Positions 33,936 through 43,586 are shown, counted from the first letter of the stretch. The stretch is 64,000 bases of DNA from Cohnella algarum (GCF_016937515.1 NZ_JAFHKM010000002.1:3591001-3655000), one strand, 5' to 3'. The notes: generated by a model from the letters alone, not told the origin. Numbers and translations: made by a program.

Positions 33936-35125
33936 ATCGTTTGCTTGAGCGGGCGCGGCGGCTGGAAGCCGAAATCGTCGCTTTTCGCCGCGATTTGCAC
34001 GCCCATCCGGAATTAAGCTTCGAGGAAAAAGAAACCGCGCGAAAAGTCGCGAGCGAAATCGAACGTTTGAACGTTTCCTATCGAACGAACGTCGGCGGGC
34101 ACGGGATCGTCGCCGATTTGAAAGGAGAGCGGGACGGACCGATCGTCGCCCTGCGGGCGGATATGGACGCGTTGCCGATCCAGGAAGAAGCGGACGTGCC
34201 GTTTGCTTCCGCAAAGCCCGGCGTCATGCACGCCTGCGGGCATGACGCGCATACGGCCATGCTGCTTGGCGCCATGAAGCTGCTGAAGGAGCAGCCGTTC
34301 CCGGGAACCGTCCGCTTTCTGTTTCAATCCGCCGAGGAAATCAACGCCGGGGCGAAGGCCATGATCGAGGACGGGGCGCTTGCGGGCGTGTCCGAAATTT
34401 ACGGCCTGCACAATCTTCCGACGTTATCCGCCGGCAAGCTGGCGACTTGTCACGGGCCGATGATGGGATCGGTGGACCGCATCGAGCTTCATATTCAGGG
34501 CAGGGGCGCGCACGGCGCGATTCCGAACGAAGGAATCGACCCCGTCGTTTGCGCTTCCGCGATCGTCATGTCCTTGCAGTCGATCATCAGCCGGGAAGTG
34601 TCGCCTTTCGATCCGGTCGTCGTGACAATCGGAAGCCTTCATGCCGGCATGGCCAACAATGTCATTCCCGATACCGCCGTGTTGACGGGGACGGTGCGCA
34701 CGTTCGGCAAAAAGGTCCAAGCGACGATGAAAGAACGGATCGAACGCATTGCCGGGCAAATCGCGGAAGGCTATCGCTGCAAGGCTTCGCTTCGCTATAT
34801 CGAGCAAGTGCCGGTGCTGGAAAATCACGACGAGCCGATGGCGTTCGTCAACGAGACGATCGACCGGACGATCGGAAAAGCCGGGCGGATCGAAGCCGCG
34901 CCGACGCTGGCCGGCGAGGACTTCTCGGTATATTTGCGCCATGTCCCCGGATGCTTTTTTTGGCTCGGCTCGGGACCGAAGGAGCATGCCGAGCGGGCGT
35001 ACGGCCTGCATCATCCGAAATACCGATTGAACGAGGACTGCTTGCCGATCGGTTCGGCGATTTTGGCCGCGATCGCGGCGGAGCGGCTGAAGCATTTGCA
35101 AACTTCGGAAAAAGACGGGAGATGA
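33932..35125 (+). CDS. M20 family metallo-amidohydrolase (N-acyl-amino-acid hydrolase type)
   Basis: The 397-residue protein has the M20D motifs: LHAHPELSFEEKETA near the start, the metal-binding MHACGHDAHTAMLLGA, the glutamate pair in FQSAEEINAGAKAMIEDGAL, and a C-terminal AGEDFSVYL histidine/aspartate region. Such enzymes remove acyl groups from amino acids or conjugates such as hippurate or indoleacetyl-amino acids. A dimerisation lid domain lies at about residues 185-300. The ATG overlaps the sdaAA stop (ATGA). In context it could release an amino acid that is then deaminated. Confidence 0.9.
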   Translation: MNRLLERARRLEAEIVAFRRDLHAHPELSFEEKETARKVASEIERLNVSYRTNVGGHGIVADLKGERDGPIVALRADMDALPIQEEADVPFASAKPGVMHACGHDAHTAMLLGAMKLLKEQPFPGTVRFLFQSAEEINAGAKAMIEDGALAGVSEIYGLHNLPTLSAGKLATCHGPMMGSVDRIELHIQGRGAHGAIPNEGIDPVVCASAIVMSLQSIISREVSPFDPVVVTIGSLHAGMANNVIPDTAVLTGTVRTFGKKVQATMKERIERIAGQIAEGYRCKASLRYIEQVPVLENHDEPMAFVNETIDRTIGKAGRIEAAPTLAGEDFSVYLRHVPGCFFWLGSGPKEHAERAYGLHHPKYRLNEDCLPIGSAILAAIAAERLKHLQTSEKDGR

Positions 35126-35131
35126 TCGAAG

Positions 35132-36036
35132 ATGGAGAAGCTGCGGATCGGCATCATCGGCACCGACTCTTCTCACGCCGTTGCGTTTACGAAGCTGTTG
35201 AACGATGCGGCCGACCCTTATTACGTGCCCGGCGGCAAAGTCACGAAGGCGTACAAATCCAGTTCGCCCGATTTCGAGCTCAGCTATTCCAGGGCGGAGC
35301 GGTTTTGCCGGGAGCTGCGGGAATACGGCGTGGAACTGACGGACGACATCCAGTCGGTCGTCAACGATTGCGACGCCCTTTTATTGGAATCGGCCGACGG
35401 GCGCGTTCGGTTGGAGCAATTCCGGCAAGCGGCCCCGGCGCGGAAGCCCGTCTTCATCGACAAATCGTTGGGGATCACGCTCCGGGATGCCCGACAAATC
35501 GTCGAGCTTGCCTGGGACTACGAAACGCCGGTCATGAGCGGCTCCGCCTTGCGCTATGCGGTCAAGCTTGAAGAGGGGCTGGCCCGAATCGACCGGTCGA
35601 CGATCAAGAAAGCGACCGTCATGTGCCCGCTTCCTATCGAGCCTACCCAATCCCGTTATTTCTGGTACGGCATTCATGGCGCCGAAATGCTGTATCGCAT
35701 TCTCGGCCAAGGCTGCAAAGAGGTGCAGGTGGACGCAGCCGAGGGGAGGACATTCTGACCGGATACTGGGAGAATGAGGTCATCGGAAAAGTCATCGCCA
35801 GGCACGATCCCGGGCAGCCGTTCGAAGCGGAGATCGTGACCGATTCGGAGACGATTGCGATTCGAATCGCGGACGGAAAGACACCCTTCTATGCGAGTTT
35901 GTTGCAACAGGCGATGGTTTTTTTCGAGAAAAAAACCGCCCCGATTCCGTACGGCGAAATGCTGGAAGTCGTTTCCTTCCTGCAGGCGGCGGAGACGAGC
36001 TACGGGCAGCGCCGGTCGGTTCCCTTGCAATCGTGA
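35132..36036 (+). pseudogene. Gfo/Idh/MocA family oxidoreductase, split by a one-base deletion
   Basis: The N-terminus LRIGIIGTDSSHAVAF is the Rossmann entry of this family in which an H follows the loop. A second half contains TGYWENEVIGKVIARHDPG and ends with FLQAAETSYGQRRSVPLQS, a common family C-terminus. The break is at the G run 35743-35746: adding one G gives AAEGEDILTGYWEN and a single frame of about 301 residues. The family uses NAD(P) to oxidise sugars or cyclitols, but several members of this short type lack known activity. It is the last gene of the 30.2-36.0 kb operon. Confidence 0.83.
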
Positions 36037-36039
36037 GTG

Positions 36040-36120
36040 TAAAGGGCCGTTATTCGCGAAAAATTCTGCTCATTGAACAAATAACGGCCCGAGGAGGCCG
36101 TTGTTTCGTTTGAGCGAGGC
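36040..36120. repeat. GGCCGTTATT-type palindromic intergenic repeat
   Basis: GGGCCGTTATTCGCGAAAAATT and CAAATAACGGCCC face each other, followed by GAGGCCGTTGTTTCG and TTTGAGCGAGGCCGAAAT. The same words occur in the tandem array at 55.6-55.9 kb. The repeat lies between two convergent genes, where it may double as a terminator. Confidence 0.75.
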
Positions 36121-36156
36121 CGAAATGGGCCCAGGATGGTTCGACTAACGCCCCCG

Positions 36157-37815
36157 TCAAGAGCGCTTTTGCGCGGAACGGGAACCGGCCGCGCCTTTCG
36201 CTCCGTTTTGGTCGGACGCGAGCAAGTGCTTGAACATGAGCATGAGCTTCAGCTTCAGCAGGTCGCTCACCTTCTTGAAATCGAGGCCGAGCAGCTCGCC
36301 GATTTTGTCCAGCCGGTACTGTAGCGTATTCCGGTGCACGAACAGCTGCTTGGCCGCCTCGCCGATCTGTCCCTCGCTCGCGAAAAAAGCTTCCAGCGTC
36401 GCATAAAAATCGGCAATATATTCATCGTCCTTCTTCGTCAGGGGGCGCAGCAGATGCCGGCAATACTTTTTCATCGCTTCGTCCGGAATGTGGGAAAACA
36501 AATACGTAAATTCCAGGTCCGAAAATAAAACGACGGCGCCGCCGACGCCAAAATACCGACCGAGCCTCCTCGCCTCCCTGCATTCCTCGTAAGCGTCCGC
36601 AATCTCGGTTATTTCCCGCTTGACTTTGCTCACATAGCATCGCGCCTTTGCGTCCTCCGGCGAACCCAGCGCTTCGTTCAGGCATTCGGTCAACAGCCTG
36701 ACGAACGATTCGTTTCCGTTTTCCGCCGGCTGCTCCAGCGCTTTGAAGAGAAACAGCACCCCGTCCCCGATTTCGACAATATGCGATTCCCACGCGCCCA
36801 AAATCGGATGATAGCCGATTTCCCGGCGGATGTCCCGAAGCGACTCCTGTACGGACGGCGGCGAATCTTGCGCCGGTTCGATGGCCGAGGCGGGGACGGC
36901 CAGCGCCGCGACGAACGGGCCCGACAGCAGCGGGGAGCCAAGCGTTTTCGCCTGTTCGACGAAGCTTTCTTTGGACAGCCGCCCCTGCAAATAACGCTCC
37001 GCAGCGAGACTCCATCGATAGCCGGCCATCGTATGCCGGCCGTCCCGGAACTTGTCCATATGATAGCAAAGCACTTCCGCGGCCTGATGGTACAGCCCTT
37101 CCTCATCCGGATGGATCGGCCCCGTTTCCGGAATGACGATCAGGAAGCCGTAGCACTCGCCTTCCTTCATCAGCGGAATCCGGCAAAACCAGCCGAACGC
37201 GGTCCGGCCTTTTTCGTATTTGGGCGCCCACGGCCACTGTCGGGTCCATTCGGCCTCGGGCCAATCGCTGCCGTTGAATAACATTTGCCCCCGGGCGTTG
37301 AACACGACGATAGCGTGCGCCAGGATGTCGGCGATCGTCCGGAAAGGGTTCGAGAAGTCTTCGGTTTGCAGCGTAAAGCGGACGAGCCGCATCTGTTTTT
37401 CCAGCGCATCGTGGAGCTTTTTCGTGCTTTTTTCGAATTCGGCCTGGAACAGGGCGTCCATCTGATCGGAAAATGCGAATTCAAAGGGAAGCTCCAACAC
37501 GGGAAAATGAAGCCGGTTCGCCTCGTCGAGCACGACCTGGGGAATTTGCGACCAGTACCTCCCCAGCTTAAGGCCGATCCCCGCCGCCCCGCGCTCGTTC
37601 ATTTTTTGCAATAATTGCAGCAGCTCGTCCGGCGAGTCCTTGATCGCGTAAGCGGTCGTCAACAGCAGCTCGCCGGCCCGGATCCAGTTGACGACGTCGG
37701 GCGCATCCATCGTATTGACGGCTTTGATTTTGCGCGATTTTCCCTTTTCCCCGGCGACCAGCCTGGCTTTCGAGAACGGAAAGACGGTTAAAGCCTCCTC
37801 GACCGTTAAGTTCAT
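36157..37815 (-). CDS. PucR family transcriptional regulator
   Basis: The 552-residue protein has an N-terminal PucR ligand-binding domain (residues about 5-125; FPFSKARLVAGEKG, VVNWIRAGELLLTTAYA) and a C-terminal PucR helix-turn-helix (about 470-530; IGEAAKQLFVHRNTLQYRLDKIGELLGLDF). PucR proteins respond to nitrogenous catabolic substrates such as allantoin or purine breakdown products. The gene is divergent from the creatininase-to-flavin-monooxygenase operon, with 187 bp between start codons, so it most probably controls that operon. The start is supported by GGAGG just upstream on this strand. Confidence 0.9.
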   Translation of the reverse strand: MNLTVEEALTVFPFSKARLVAGEKGKSRKIKAVNTMDAPDVVNWIRAGELLLTTAYAIKDSPDELLQLLQKMNERGAAGIGLKLGRYWSQIPQVVLDEANRLHFPVLELPFEFAFSDQMDALFQAEFEKSTKKLHDALEKQMRLVRFTLQTEDFSNPFRTIADILAHAIVVFNARGQMLFNGSDWPEAEWTRQWPWAPKYEKGRTAFGWFCRIPLMKEGECYGFLIVIPETGPIHPDEEGLYHQAAEVLCYHMDKFRDGRHTMAGYRWSLAAERYLQGRLSKESFVEQAKTLGSPLLSGPFVAALAVPASAIEPAQDSPPSVQESLRDIRREIGYHPILGAWESHIVEIGDGVLFLFKALEQPAENGNESFVRLLTECLNEALGSPEDAKARCYVSKVKREITEIADAYEECREARRLGRYFGVGGAVVLFSDLEFTYLFSHIPDEAMKKYCRHLLRPLTKKDDEYIADFYATLEAFFASEGQIGEAAKQLFVHRNTLQYRLDKIGELLGLDFKKVSDLLKLKLMLMFKHLLASDQNGAKGAAGSRSAQKRS

Positions 37816-37920
37816 GTCAACCTCCTGGCGTTTGCGTTATATTCATGTGATGTAATAATGTTTTTTGATACAACGAAACGAGGTCAAATTCTTCATTTTT
37901 ACAAAATAGTGTGATGTTAA

Positions 37921-37949
37921 TTGACTCAAATCTATATTAATTCTAAATT
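37921..37949 (+). promoter_or_regulatory. Candidate sigma-A promoter for the creatininase operon
   Basis: TTGACT and TAAATT are separated by 17 bp in an A+T-rich intergenic stretch, 54 nt upstream of the first gene. The -10 box is a moderate match. The PucR regulator is expected to bind nearby. Confidence 0.4.
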
Positions 37950-38002
37950 TGTATTCAATCAATGTTAACTATAGTTCCATTAAAAGCGGGAGGGACGAAG
38001 GC

Positions 38003-38857
38003 ATGTTCAGATATGAAGGCAAAGCTTGGGAGGAACGTTTTTTGCCCCGGCTGTCCTCCTTGCAGATCAAGGAGCTTCCGAAGGAAGACGCGCTCGTCGT
38101 CCTGCCGGTCGGCGCCGTCGAGCAGCACGGCTGGCATCTGCCGGTCATGACCGACTCGCTCATCGGCGAGGCGCTGCTCACGCAAACGATGGAGCGGCTG
38201 CCCGATCATTCGAACGTCTGGCTGCTGCCTCCGGTTTCTTACGGAAAGAGCAACGAACATCTGGATTACGCCGGCACGATCTCGCTGTCCTCGAACACGC
38301 TGCTCGGCGTTTTGTCCGACATCGGAGCCAGTTTGAAAAGAAGCGGCTTCCGCCGGCTGCTGCTGTTCAATACGCACGGCGGAAACGCGGACTTGCTGAA
38401 CGTCGCCGCGCGGGAAATTCGCGTCGCGACCGGGCTGATGGTGTTTTACGTCAACCCGCACAGCCTGGACACAACGAGCGGCCTCGTGACGGAAGAGGAG
38501 CTGGAATACGGCATTCACGGGGGAGACATCGAGACGTCGATGGTGCTGGCGATCAAGCCGGACTGGGTTCGGGAAGAGCTTGGCGTGTCCGAAATGCCGG
38601 ACGTGTCGCAGCTTGAATTTTTGACGATGGAAGGGAAAATCCGGTTCGCCTGGGCGATGAGCGACATTTCGCACAGCGGGGTCGCGGGAGACGCGACGAA
38701 AGCGACCGCGGAAAAAGGGAAAATCATGCTGGAGCGGGGCGCTGCCGAACTGGCCAAGGCGATGCTGGAGATCAGCCGATTCGAAATCGGCCGGGTTCTC
38801 CCGAAAACGCGGCATGAGCCGTCTTACGACAACAAGATCGACGGGCGGGAGGGATAG
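38003..38857 (+). CDS. Creatininase family amidohydrolase
   Basis: The 284-residue protein shows the creatininase signature: metal-binding PVGAVEQHGWHLPVMTD (Glu and His ligands), NEHLDYAGTISL, the strand LLLFNTHGGNADLL and the glutamate in GIHGGDIETSMVL. The family hydrolyses cyclic amides (creatinine), formamides or peptide-like precursors. ATG 38003 follows GGGAGGGA at 7 nt. It is the first gene of the operon and ends one base before the RutB-like gene. Co-occurrence with RutB-like and oxygenase genes suggests opening of a nitrogen ring or of a cyclic amide, but the substrate is not established. Confidence 0.88.
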   Translation: MFRYEGKAWEERFLPRLSSLQIKELPKEDALVVLPVGAVEQHGWHLPVMTDSLIGEALLTQTMERLPDHSNVWLLPPVSYGKSNEHLDYAGTISLSSNTLLGVLSDIGASLKRSGFRRLLLFNTHGGNADLLNVAAREIRVATGLMVFYVNPHSLDTTSGLVTEEELEYGIHGGDIETSMVLAIKPDWVREELGVSEMPDVSQLEFLTMEGKIRFAWAMSDISHSGVAGDATKATAEKGKIMLERGAAELAKAMLEISRFEIGRVLPKTRHEPSYDNKIDGREG

Positions 38858-38858
38858 G

Positions 38859-39614
38859 ATGCGAGCGCTGGGCAATCCCCGCAACAGCTGGCAAGTGAGC
38901 AAGGATCACGTGAATTTGCAAAGGCTGCCGCCGCCCGAGCGCATCGTCGCGTTCGACGCGGAGCCGCAGCGGGTGACGATGGATTTGGCCCAATCGGCGA
39001 TCGTCGTCATCGATATGCAAAACGATTTTTGCGCGGCCGGGGGATGGCTGGATCATGTCGGAGCGGATATTTCCGGCGCCCGCCGTCCGGTCGAACGGTT
39101 AAATCGGCTGCTTCCCGAGCTCCGCAATGCGGATGTGCCCGTCATATGGCTGAATTGGGGAAATCGGCCCGACCGGCTCAATTTAAGCCCGTCCGTGCTG
39201 CACGTCTACAACCGGAGCGGGGAGGACATCGGCCTGGGCGGGAGGCTTCCGTCGAAAAGCGCGGCCGTGCTGGAAAAAAACAGCTGGGGAGCGGCCATCG
39301 TCCCGGAGCTGGACGCCCGGGAAACGGACATTTACGTGGACAAGTATCGGATGAGCGGTTTTTGGGACACTCCCCTCGACAGCATCCTGCGGAATTTGAA
39401 CGTCCGGACGCTGTTTTTCGCGGGAGTGAACGTGGATCAGTGCGTGATGGCTACGCTCGAGGATGCGGTTTGCCTCGGCTATGACGCCGTCTTGCTGGAG
39501 GATTGCAGCGCGACGAGCTCGCCCGCGTTTTGCGAAGAGGCGACGATCTACAACGTGAAGCAGTGCTACGGCTTCGTCGCGCGATCGACGGCGGTGCTGG
39601 CGGGAATGAAATGA
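38859..39614 (+). CDS. Isochorismatase-fold cysteine hydrolase, RutB-like
   Basis: The 251-residue protein has the catalytic triad expected of the family: Asp52 in VVIDMQNDF, Lys162 in VDKYRMSGF and Cys195 in GVNVDQCVMATLEDA. The residues around them (PGGW/AGGWLDH, KYRMSGFWDTPLDSILR) resemble ureidoacrylate amidohydrolase RutB of pyrimidine breakdown more than nicotinamidase. It would hydrolyse a ureido or amide intermediate to release carbamate or ammonia. It lies in the operon of a creatininase, two monooxygenases and an importer, so a role in catabolism of a nitrogenous ring is likely. Confidence 0.87.
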   Translation: MRALGNPRNSWQVSKDHVNLQRLPPPERIVAFDAEPQRVTMDLAQSAIVVIDMQNDFCAAGGWLDHVGADISGARRPVERLNRLLPELRNADVPVIWLNWGNRPDRLNLSPSVLHVYNRSGEDIGLGGRLPSKSAAVLEKNSWGAAIVPELDARETDIYVDKYRMSGFWDTPLDSILRNLNVRTLFFAGVNVDQCVMATLEDAVCLGYDAVLLEDCSATSSPAFCEEATIYNVKQCYGFVARSTAVLAGMK

Positions 39615-39651
39615 AGGAGCTTGCGTCATTCGTCAAAAGGAGGCGGCGAAG

Positions 39652-40425
39652 GTGTCGTACATTACGGTTTCGAACTTGAGCAAACGTTTCGTGCGCCGGG
39701 GGCAATGGACCGAAGCTTTGAGCCATGTGAATCTGGACATCGAGCAAGGCTCGTTCGTGAGCTTTATCGGTCCGAGCGGCTGCGGCAAATCGACGCTGCT
39801 GCGGATTATCGGGGGCTTGATGAATGCCGAGGAGGGCGGCATCACGGTCGGCGGCCGGACGCCCGTCGAGATGCAGGCGGACAAGCAATTCGGATTCGTT
39901 CCGCAGGCGCCGGCGCTGTTTCCGTGGCGGACGGTGCTGCAGAACATGAACGTCCCGTTCGAAGTCAACCGCAGGAGCAAGACGGACCTCGCGGAGGAAA
40001 AAGGGGATCCGATCGAGCTTTTGAACTCCGTCGGGCTCGGGGACTTCCTGCACGCCTATCCGAAGGAGTTGTCGGGAGGGATGAAGCAGCGGGTCGGGAT
40101 CGCCCGGGCGTTCGCTTCCGGAGCTCCGATCCTGCTCATGGACGAACCGTTCTCCGCGCTGGACGAAATTACGAGGGAAGTGCTCATGCACCAGCTTGTA
40201 CAAATTTGGGAGAAGCGCAAAAAGACGGTTATTTTCGTTACCCACAACATCCAGGAGGCGGTCTATCTCTCGGACAAGGTCGTCATCATGTCCAGCCGGC
40301 CGGGCCGCATCACGAGCGTCGTCGATATCGATTTGCCCCGGCCGCGGGGAGAGGCGGGCATCGAGTCGCCCGAGTTTTACCGGTATGTCGTGCGGTTGCG
40401 GGAAAGCTTGCGCGAAAGGTGGTAA
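39652..40425 (+). CDS. ABC transporter ATP-binding protein (SsuB/ThiZ/TauB type)
   Basis: The 257-residue ATPase shows Walker A GPSGCGKST, Q-loop FGFVPQAP, signature LSGGMKQRVGIARAF, Walker B PILLMDEPFSALD and H-loop FVTHNIQEA. The sequence between Q-loop and signature (LFPWRTVLQNM) is typical of nitrate/sulfonate/taurine-type importers. The GTG start at 39652 has AAAAGGAGG 8 nt upstream. It works with the permease and lipoprotein encoded next. Confidence 0.93.
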   Translation: MSYITVSNLSKRFVRRGQWTEALSHVNLDIEQGSFVSFIGPSGCGKSTLLRIIGGLMNAEEGGITVGGRTPVEMQADKQFGFVPQAPALFPWRTVLQNMNVPFEVNRRSKTDLAEEKGDPIELLNSVGLGDFLHAYPKELSGGMKQRVGIARAFASGAPILLMDEPFSALDEITREVLMHQLVQIWEKRKKTVIFVTHNIQEAVYLSDKVVIMSSRPGRITSVVDIDLPRPRGEAGIESPEFYRYVVRLRESLRERW

Positions 40426-40432
40426 TGGAGCG

Positions 40433-41302
40433 ATGAGTCAAACCGTATCGGAGGCGGAAAGCCGCCCGGTTCTCACGGCGGGCGCAAAGGGGGAAGACGC
40501 CATGGCAGAGAAGAAGCACGCCGCCGTTTCGCGGGATTCCAGACTGAAAGGAGCCGCGAACACCGTTTTTACGCCGATGGTTACGTTTATCGCGCTGTTC
40601 GCCTTATGGGAACTGGCGGTCCGCGTTTTTTCCGTCAAAATGATCATTTTGCCGGCGCCTTCCGGCATCTTCGCGGAATTGTTCGGCTCCTTCGGCTTTT
40701 ACGTGCCGCATATTTGGCTGACGTTTTATGAAGCGATTCTTGGCTTTTTGATCGGGACGGGCGTCGCGCTTGCCGGCGGCGTCTTGATGTCGCAGTCCCG
40801 GTTTCTGGAACGGACGCTGCTGCCGGTCGCCGTCTTGGCGAACGTTACCCCGATCGTGGCCATCGCTCCGCTGTTCATTATCTGGTTCGGCTTCGGAGCG
40901 CTCCCCAAAATTTTGATTTCCGCCATCTGCACGTTTTTCCCGATGCTGATCAATTCGATCACGGGCTTCCGTTCGATCGACGACAACAACTACGAATATT
41001 TGCGCTCGCTGCACGCCGGCAAATTCGAGATTTTCCTGAAGCTGCGCCTCCCGAACAGCTTGCCGTACATTTTTTCCGCCGCCAGAACGTGCATGAGCAT
41101 GAGCGTCATCGGGGCGGTCGTCGGCGAAATGAACGGCGCGAGCGAAGGGCTCGGCAACGTCATCACGGTGTCGGGCAACTACATGCAGATGGAGCGGATG
41201 TTCGCCGCCATTATGCTGCTCGCCGCGATGGGGATTGTATTGACCGGCCTCGTGAAGGCCGTCGAGCGCAGGTTTTTGCACTGGCACAGCTCGGAACAGT
41301 GA
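40433..41302 (+). CDS. ABC transporter permease (SsuC/ThiX type)
   Basis: The 289-residue protein has an N-terminal cytoplasmic tail of about 45 residues and then six hydrophobic segments (FIALFALWELAVRVF, then AILGFLIGTGVALAGGVL and others). The permease loop with ADAPS-type pattern appears as FEIFLKLRLPNSLPYIFSAARTCMSMSVIGAV. ATG 40433 lies 8 nt after the ATPase stop. It forms the channel for the nitrogenous solute of this operon. Confidence 0.92.
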   Translation: MSQTVSEAESRPVLTAGAKGEDAMAEKKHAAVSRDSRLKGAANTVFTPMVTFIALFALWELAVRVFSVKMIILPAPSGIFAELFGSFGFYVPHIWLTFYEAILGFLIGTGVALAGGVLMSQSRFLERTLLPVAVLANVTPIVAIAPLFIIWFGFGALPKILISAICTFFPMLINSITGFRSIDDNNYEYLRSLHAGKFEIFLKLRLPNSLPYIFSAARTCMSMSVIGAVVGEMNGASEGLGNVITVSGNYMQMERMFAAIMLLAAMGIVLTGLVKAVERRFLHWHSSEQ

Positions 41303-41349
41303 AGGGCTCGGAGCAACAAAACGATAAAGCAGGGGAGAGGATTGGGGTT

Positions 41350-42519
41350 ATGAAAACGAACAAAAAGGTTTGGGCAGTCATTGCGCTCGGCGTCTTGATG
41401 GCGGTTCTGGCCGCTTGCGGAGGGAACGGAAACGCTTCGGATTCGGCGGGTTCGGCGTCTCCGTCCGCTTCGCCGTCCGGCAGCGCCGGCGCTTCGCCTT
41501 CCGCGGAAGCGTCCGCTTCCGCATCGGCGTCCGCCGGGAATGCCGGCATCGATTGGGAAGCGCGGATCGCGGCAAACAAAGAAGCGGGCGAAATCAACTT
41601 CATGACCAGCTTCAACTATTCGGCTTCCCTTGCGAACGTCAACGCATGGGTGGCGGACGAGCTCGGCTACTTCGAGGAGCTGGGGCTTGACGTGAAGGTG
41701 CAGCCGGGGCTGGATGCCGACGGGATGAAGCTGCTCGCCGCCGGGCAGCTGCAATTCGCCCACGCCGGCTCGGGCAGCGTCGTCGTTCAGGCGGTGGCGA
41801 ACGGAGCCGACATCAAGGGGATTTCCGTGATGGCTCCGGTCGGGTTGGGCGCGCTGATGGTGCTGGAGGATTCGGGAATCGACGACGTCAAGGACCTGGA
41901 AGGCAAAACGGTCGGCTACAAAGGAGCGATGGGCGCCAACTTCCTCGCGATGTTCAAAAACGGCGGCGCGGACGCCTCCAAAATCAAGCAGGTGTCCGTC
42001 GGCTTCGACCCGACCATTTTGAATACGGCGGACGTGGACGCCATTACGGTATTCAAATCGAACGAGCCGGCGACGATGGAGCGCCAGGGCTTCAAAGTGA
42101 AGCTGCTGTATCCGGAGGATTACGGCATCAACACGTCGTTCGGGGTCATGGTCGCGAACGGCGATTTCGCCGCCGAGCATCCGACGGCCGCGGAAGATTT
42201 CCTGAGGGCGATCATGAAGGCGCACGAATGGATTTTGGCCAACCCGGAAGAAACGATTGCATTGCTGGAAACGAAGTCGGGCGGCAACTTCGACCTGGCC
42301 GTGGAAACGAACCGTCTGAAGGTGGAAACGGAGCTCGCCGCATCCAACAAGCACGAGGGACAAGGCCTTGGCTGGTTTACGCCCGAGCAATGGCAAGCGG
42401 AAATCGACATTTTGAACGATGCCGGCGTGCTGGCGCAAAGCGTGGCGGTCGATCAGGTGGCGGACAGCCGGTACGTTTCCGCGATTTACGACGGCGAACG
42501 ATTGATTTGGCCCGAATAA
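41350..42519 (+). CDS. ABC transporter substrate-binding lipoprotein (NMT1/THI5-like)
   Basis: The protein has a lipobox VLAAC with Cys23 after a short signal peptide, followed by a low-complexity Ser/Ala/Pro tether (about 24-62). The mature domain (about 65-389) begins EINFMTSFNYSASLANVNAWVADELGYFEELGLDV, the pattern of NMT1/THI5 (ThiY, SsuA) binding proteins that recognise thiamine-pyrimidine, sulfonates or similar small aromatic or nitrogenous compounds. Ribosome site GGGGAGAGGA lies 8-9 nt upstream. It is the outer-face recognition subunit for the importer encoded before it. Confidence 0.92.
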   Translation: MKTNKKVWAVIALGVLMAVLAACGGNGNASDSAGSASPSASPSGSAGASPSAEASASASASAGNAGIDWEARIAANKEAGEINFMTSFNYSASLANVNAWVADELGYFEELGLDVKVQPGLDADGMKLLAAGQLQFAHAGSGSVVVQAVANGADIKGISVMAPVGLGALMVLEDSGIDDVKDLEGKTVGYKGAMGANFLAMFKNGGADASKIKQVSVGFDPTILNTADVDAITVFKSNEPATMERQGFKVKLLYPEDYGINTSFGVMVANGDFAAEHPTAAEDFLRAIMKAHEWILANPEETIALLETKSGGNFDLAVETNRLKVETELAASNKHEGQGLGWFTPEQWQAEIDILNDAGVLAQSVAVDQVADSRYVSAIYDGERLIWPE

Positions 42520-42561
42520 CGAAAGCCGATCCCCAAGCGGCTGCAAGAGGAGGAAAAAACC

Positions 42562-43575
42562 GTGCTGCAAACAAAGCAAATGGCGCTCAGGCACTTTTAT
42601 TATCCGGTAATGCCGATCGAAGCTCTTCGAAACGGTCCTCAATCGTTCAAATTAGTGGGACAAAACATCGTGCTGTGGCTGGACGAGCAGAACAAGCCGG
42701 CCGCGGCGATCGACCGGTGCTGCCACCGCACGTCGAAGCTGTCCAAGGGCTGGCTCCGCGAGGGCTGCATCGTCTGCCCGTATCACGGCTGGACGTTCAA
42801 TCGGGACGGGAAATGCACCTGGTTTCCGCAATCGGAGCTGGAGGATCCGCCGAAGGTGTACAAAATCCAAAGCTACCGGTGCGAGGAACGGTACGGCTAC
42901 GTTTGGGTCGCGCTGGAGGAACCCCTGACGGACATCCCGACGTTCCGGTATTCGGACGATCCGGGCTTCCGCAAAGTGGACGAGTTTTACGAAGTGATCC
43001 ACTGCGCCGCCCTGCGCCTGATGGAAAACTCGTTCGACGTGGCGCACGTCAACTTCGTTCATAAAAACACGTTCGGCGACATCGACAACCCGATCCCGCC
43101 CAAGGTGACGATTTCCCAAAAGGAGTGGGGCTTCGAAGCCTATATGGAAATTCCGGTTCACAACAAATTGAACCAGAAGGTCAAGGCGTTGAACATGGAC
43201 GAGGAAAGAACGGTTCGCAAGCAGCTCAGCGAATGGTTCATGCCGTTCATCCGGCAGACGAACATTACGTACCCGACGGGCTTGATTCACTCGATCGTCA
43301 CGTGCGCCACGCCGATCGACGACGGCACCTGTCAACTGGTGCAGTTCGTCTACCGGAACGATCGCGAGGAGGATGTTCCCGCCTCGAGCATTATCGCCTT
43401 CGACCGAAACGTCGTCGACGAAGACATGGACGTGCTGGAAACGACGGAAATCAACGTCTCGATCGACCTGGCGAAAAAGCTGGAAAACCACATGCTTTCG
43501 GACCAGCCGGGCATTTTGATGCGAAAAATGCTGCTGGCGCTGCTGGAACGGCGAGGCGAGGCGGAAGCGAACTAG
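42562..43575 (+). CDS. Rieske non-heme iron oxygenase, alpha subunit (VanA/PobA-like)
   Basis: The 337-residue protein has the Rieske cluster ligands Cys53, His55, Cys72 and His75 in the CxH-x16-CxxH pattern (RCCHR ... CPYHGW). The mononuclear iron site is in ENSFDVAHVNFVH (Asp159, His162, His167). Such oxygenases demethylate or hydroxylate aromatic or heterocyclic rings with electrons from a separate reductase; no ferredoxin or reductase gene is in this operon, so a partner must be supplied elsewhere. GTG start 42562 follows AGAGGAGG. It is adjacent to a flavin monooxygenase, an unusual pair. Confidence 0.92.
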   Translation: MLQTKQMALRHFYYPVMPIEALRNGPQSFKLVGQNIVLWLDEQNKPAAAIDRCCHRTSKLSKGWLREGCIVCPYHGWTFNRDGKCTWFPQSELEDPPKVYKIQSYRCEERYGYVWVALEEPLTDIPTFRYSDDPGFRKVDEFYEVIHCAALRLMENSFDVAHVNFVHKNTFGDIDNPIPPKVTISQKEWGFEAYMEIPVHNKLNQKVKALNMDEERTVRKQLSEWFMPFIRQTNITYPTGLIHSIVTCATPIDDGTCQLVQFVYRNDREEDVPASSIIAFDRNVVDEDMDVLETTEINVSIDLAKKLENHMLSDQPGILMRKMLLALLERRGEAEAN

Positions 43576-43586
43576 AGGTGGAAAAG

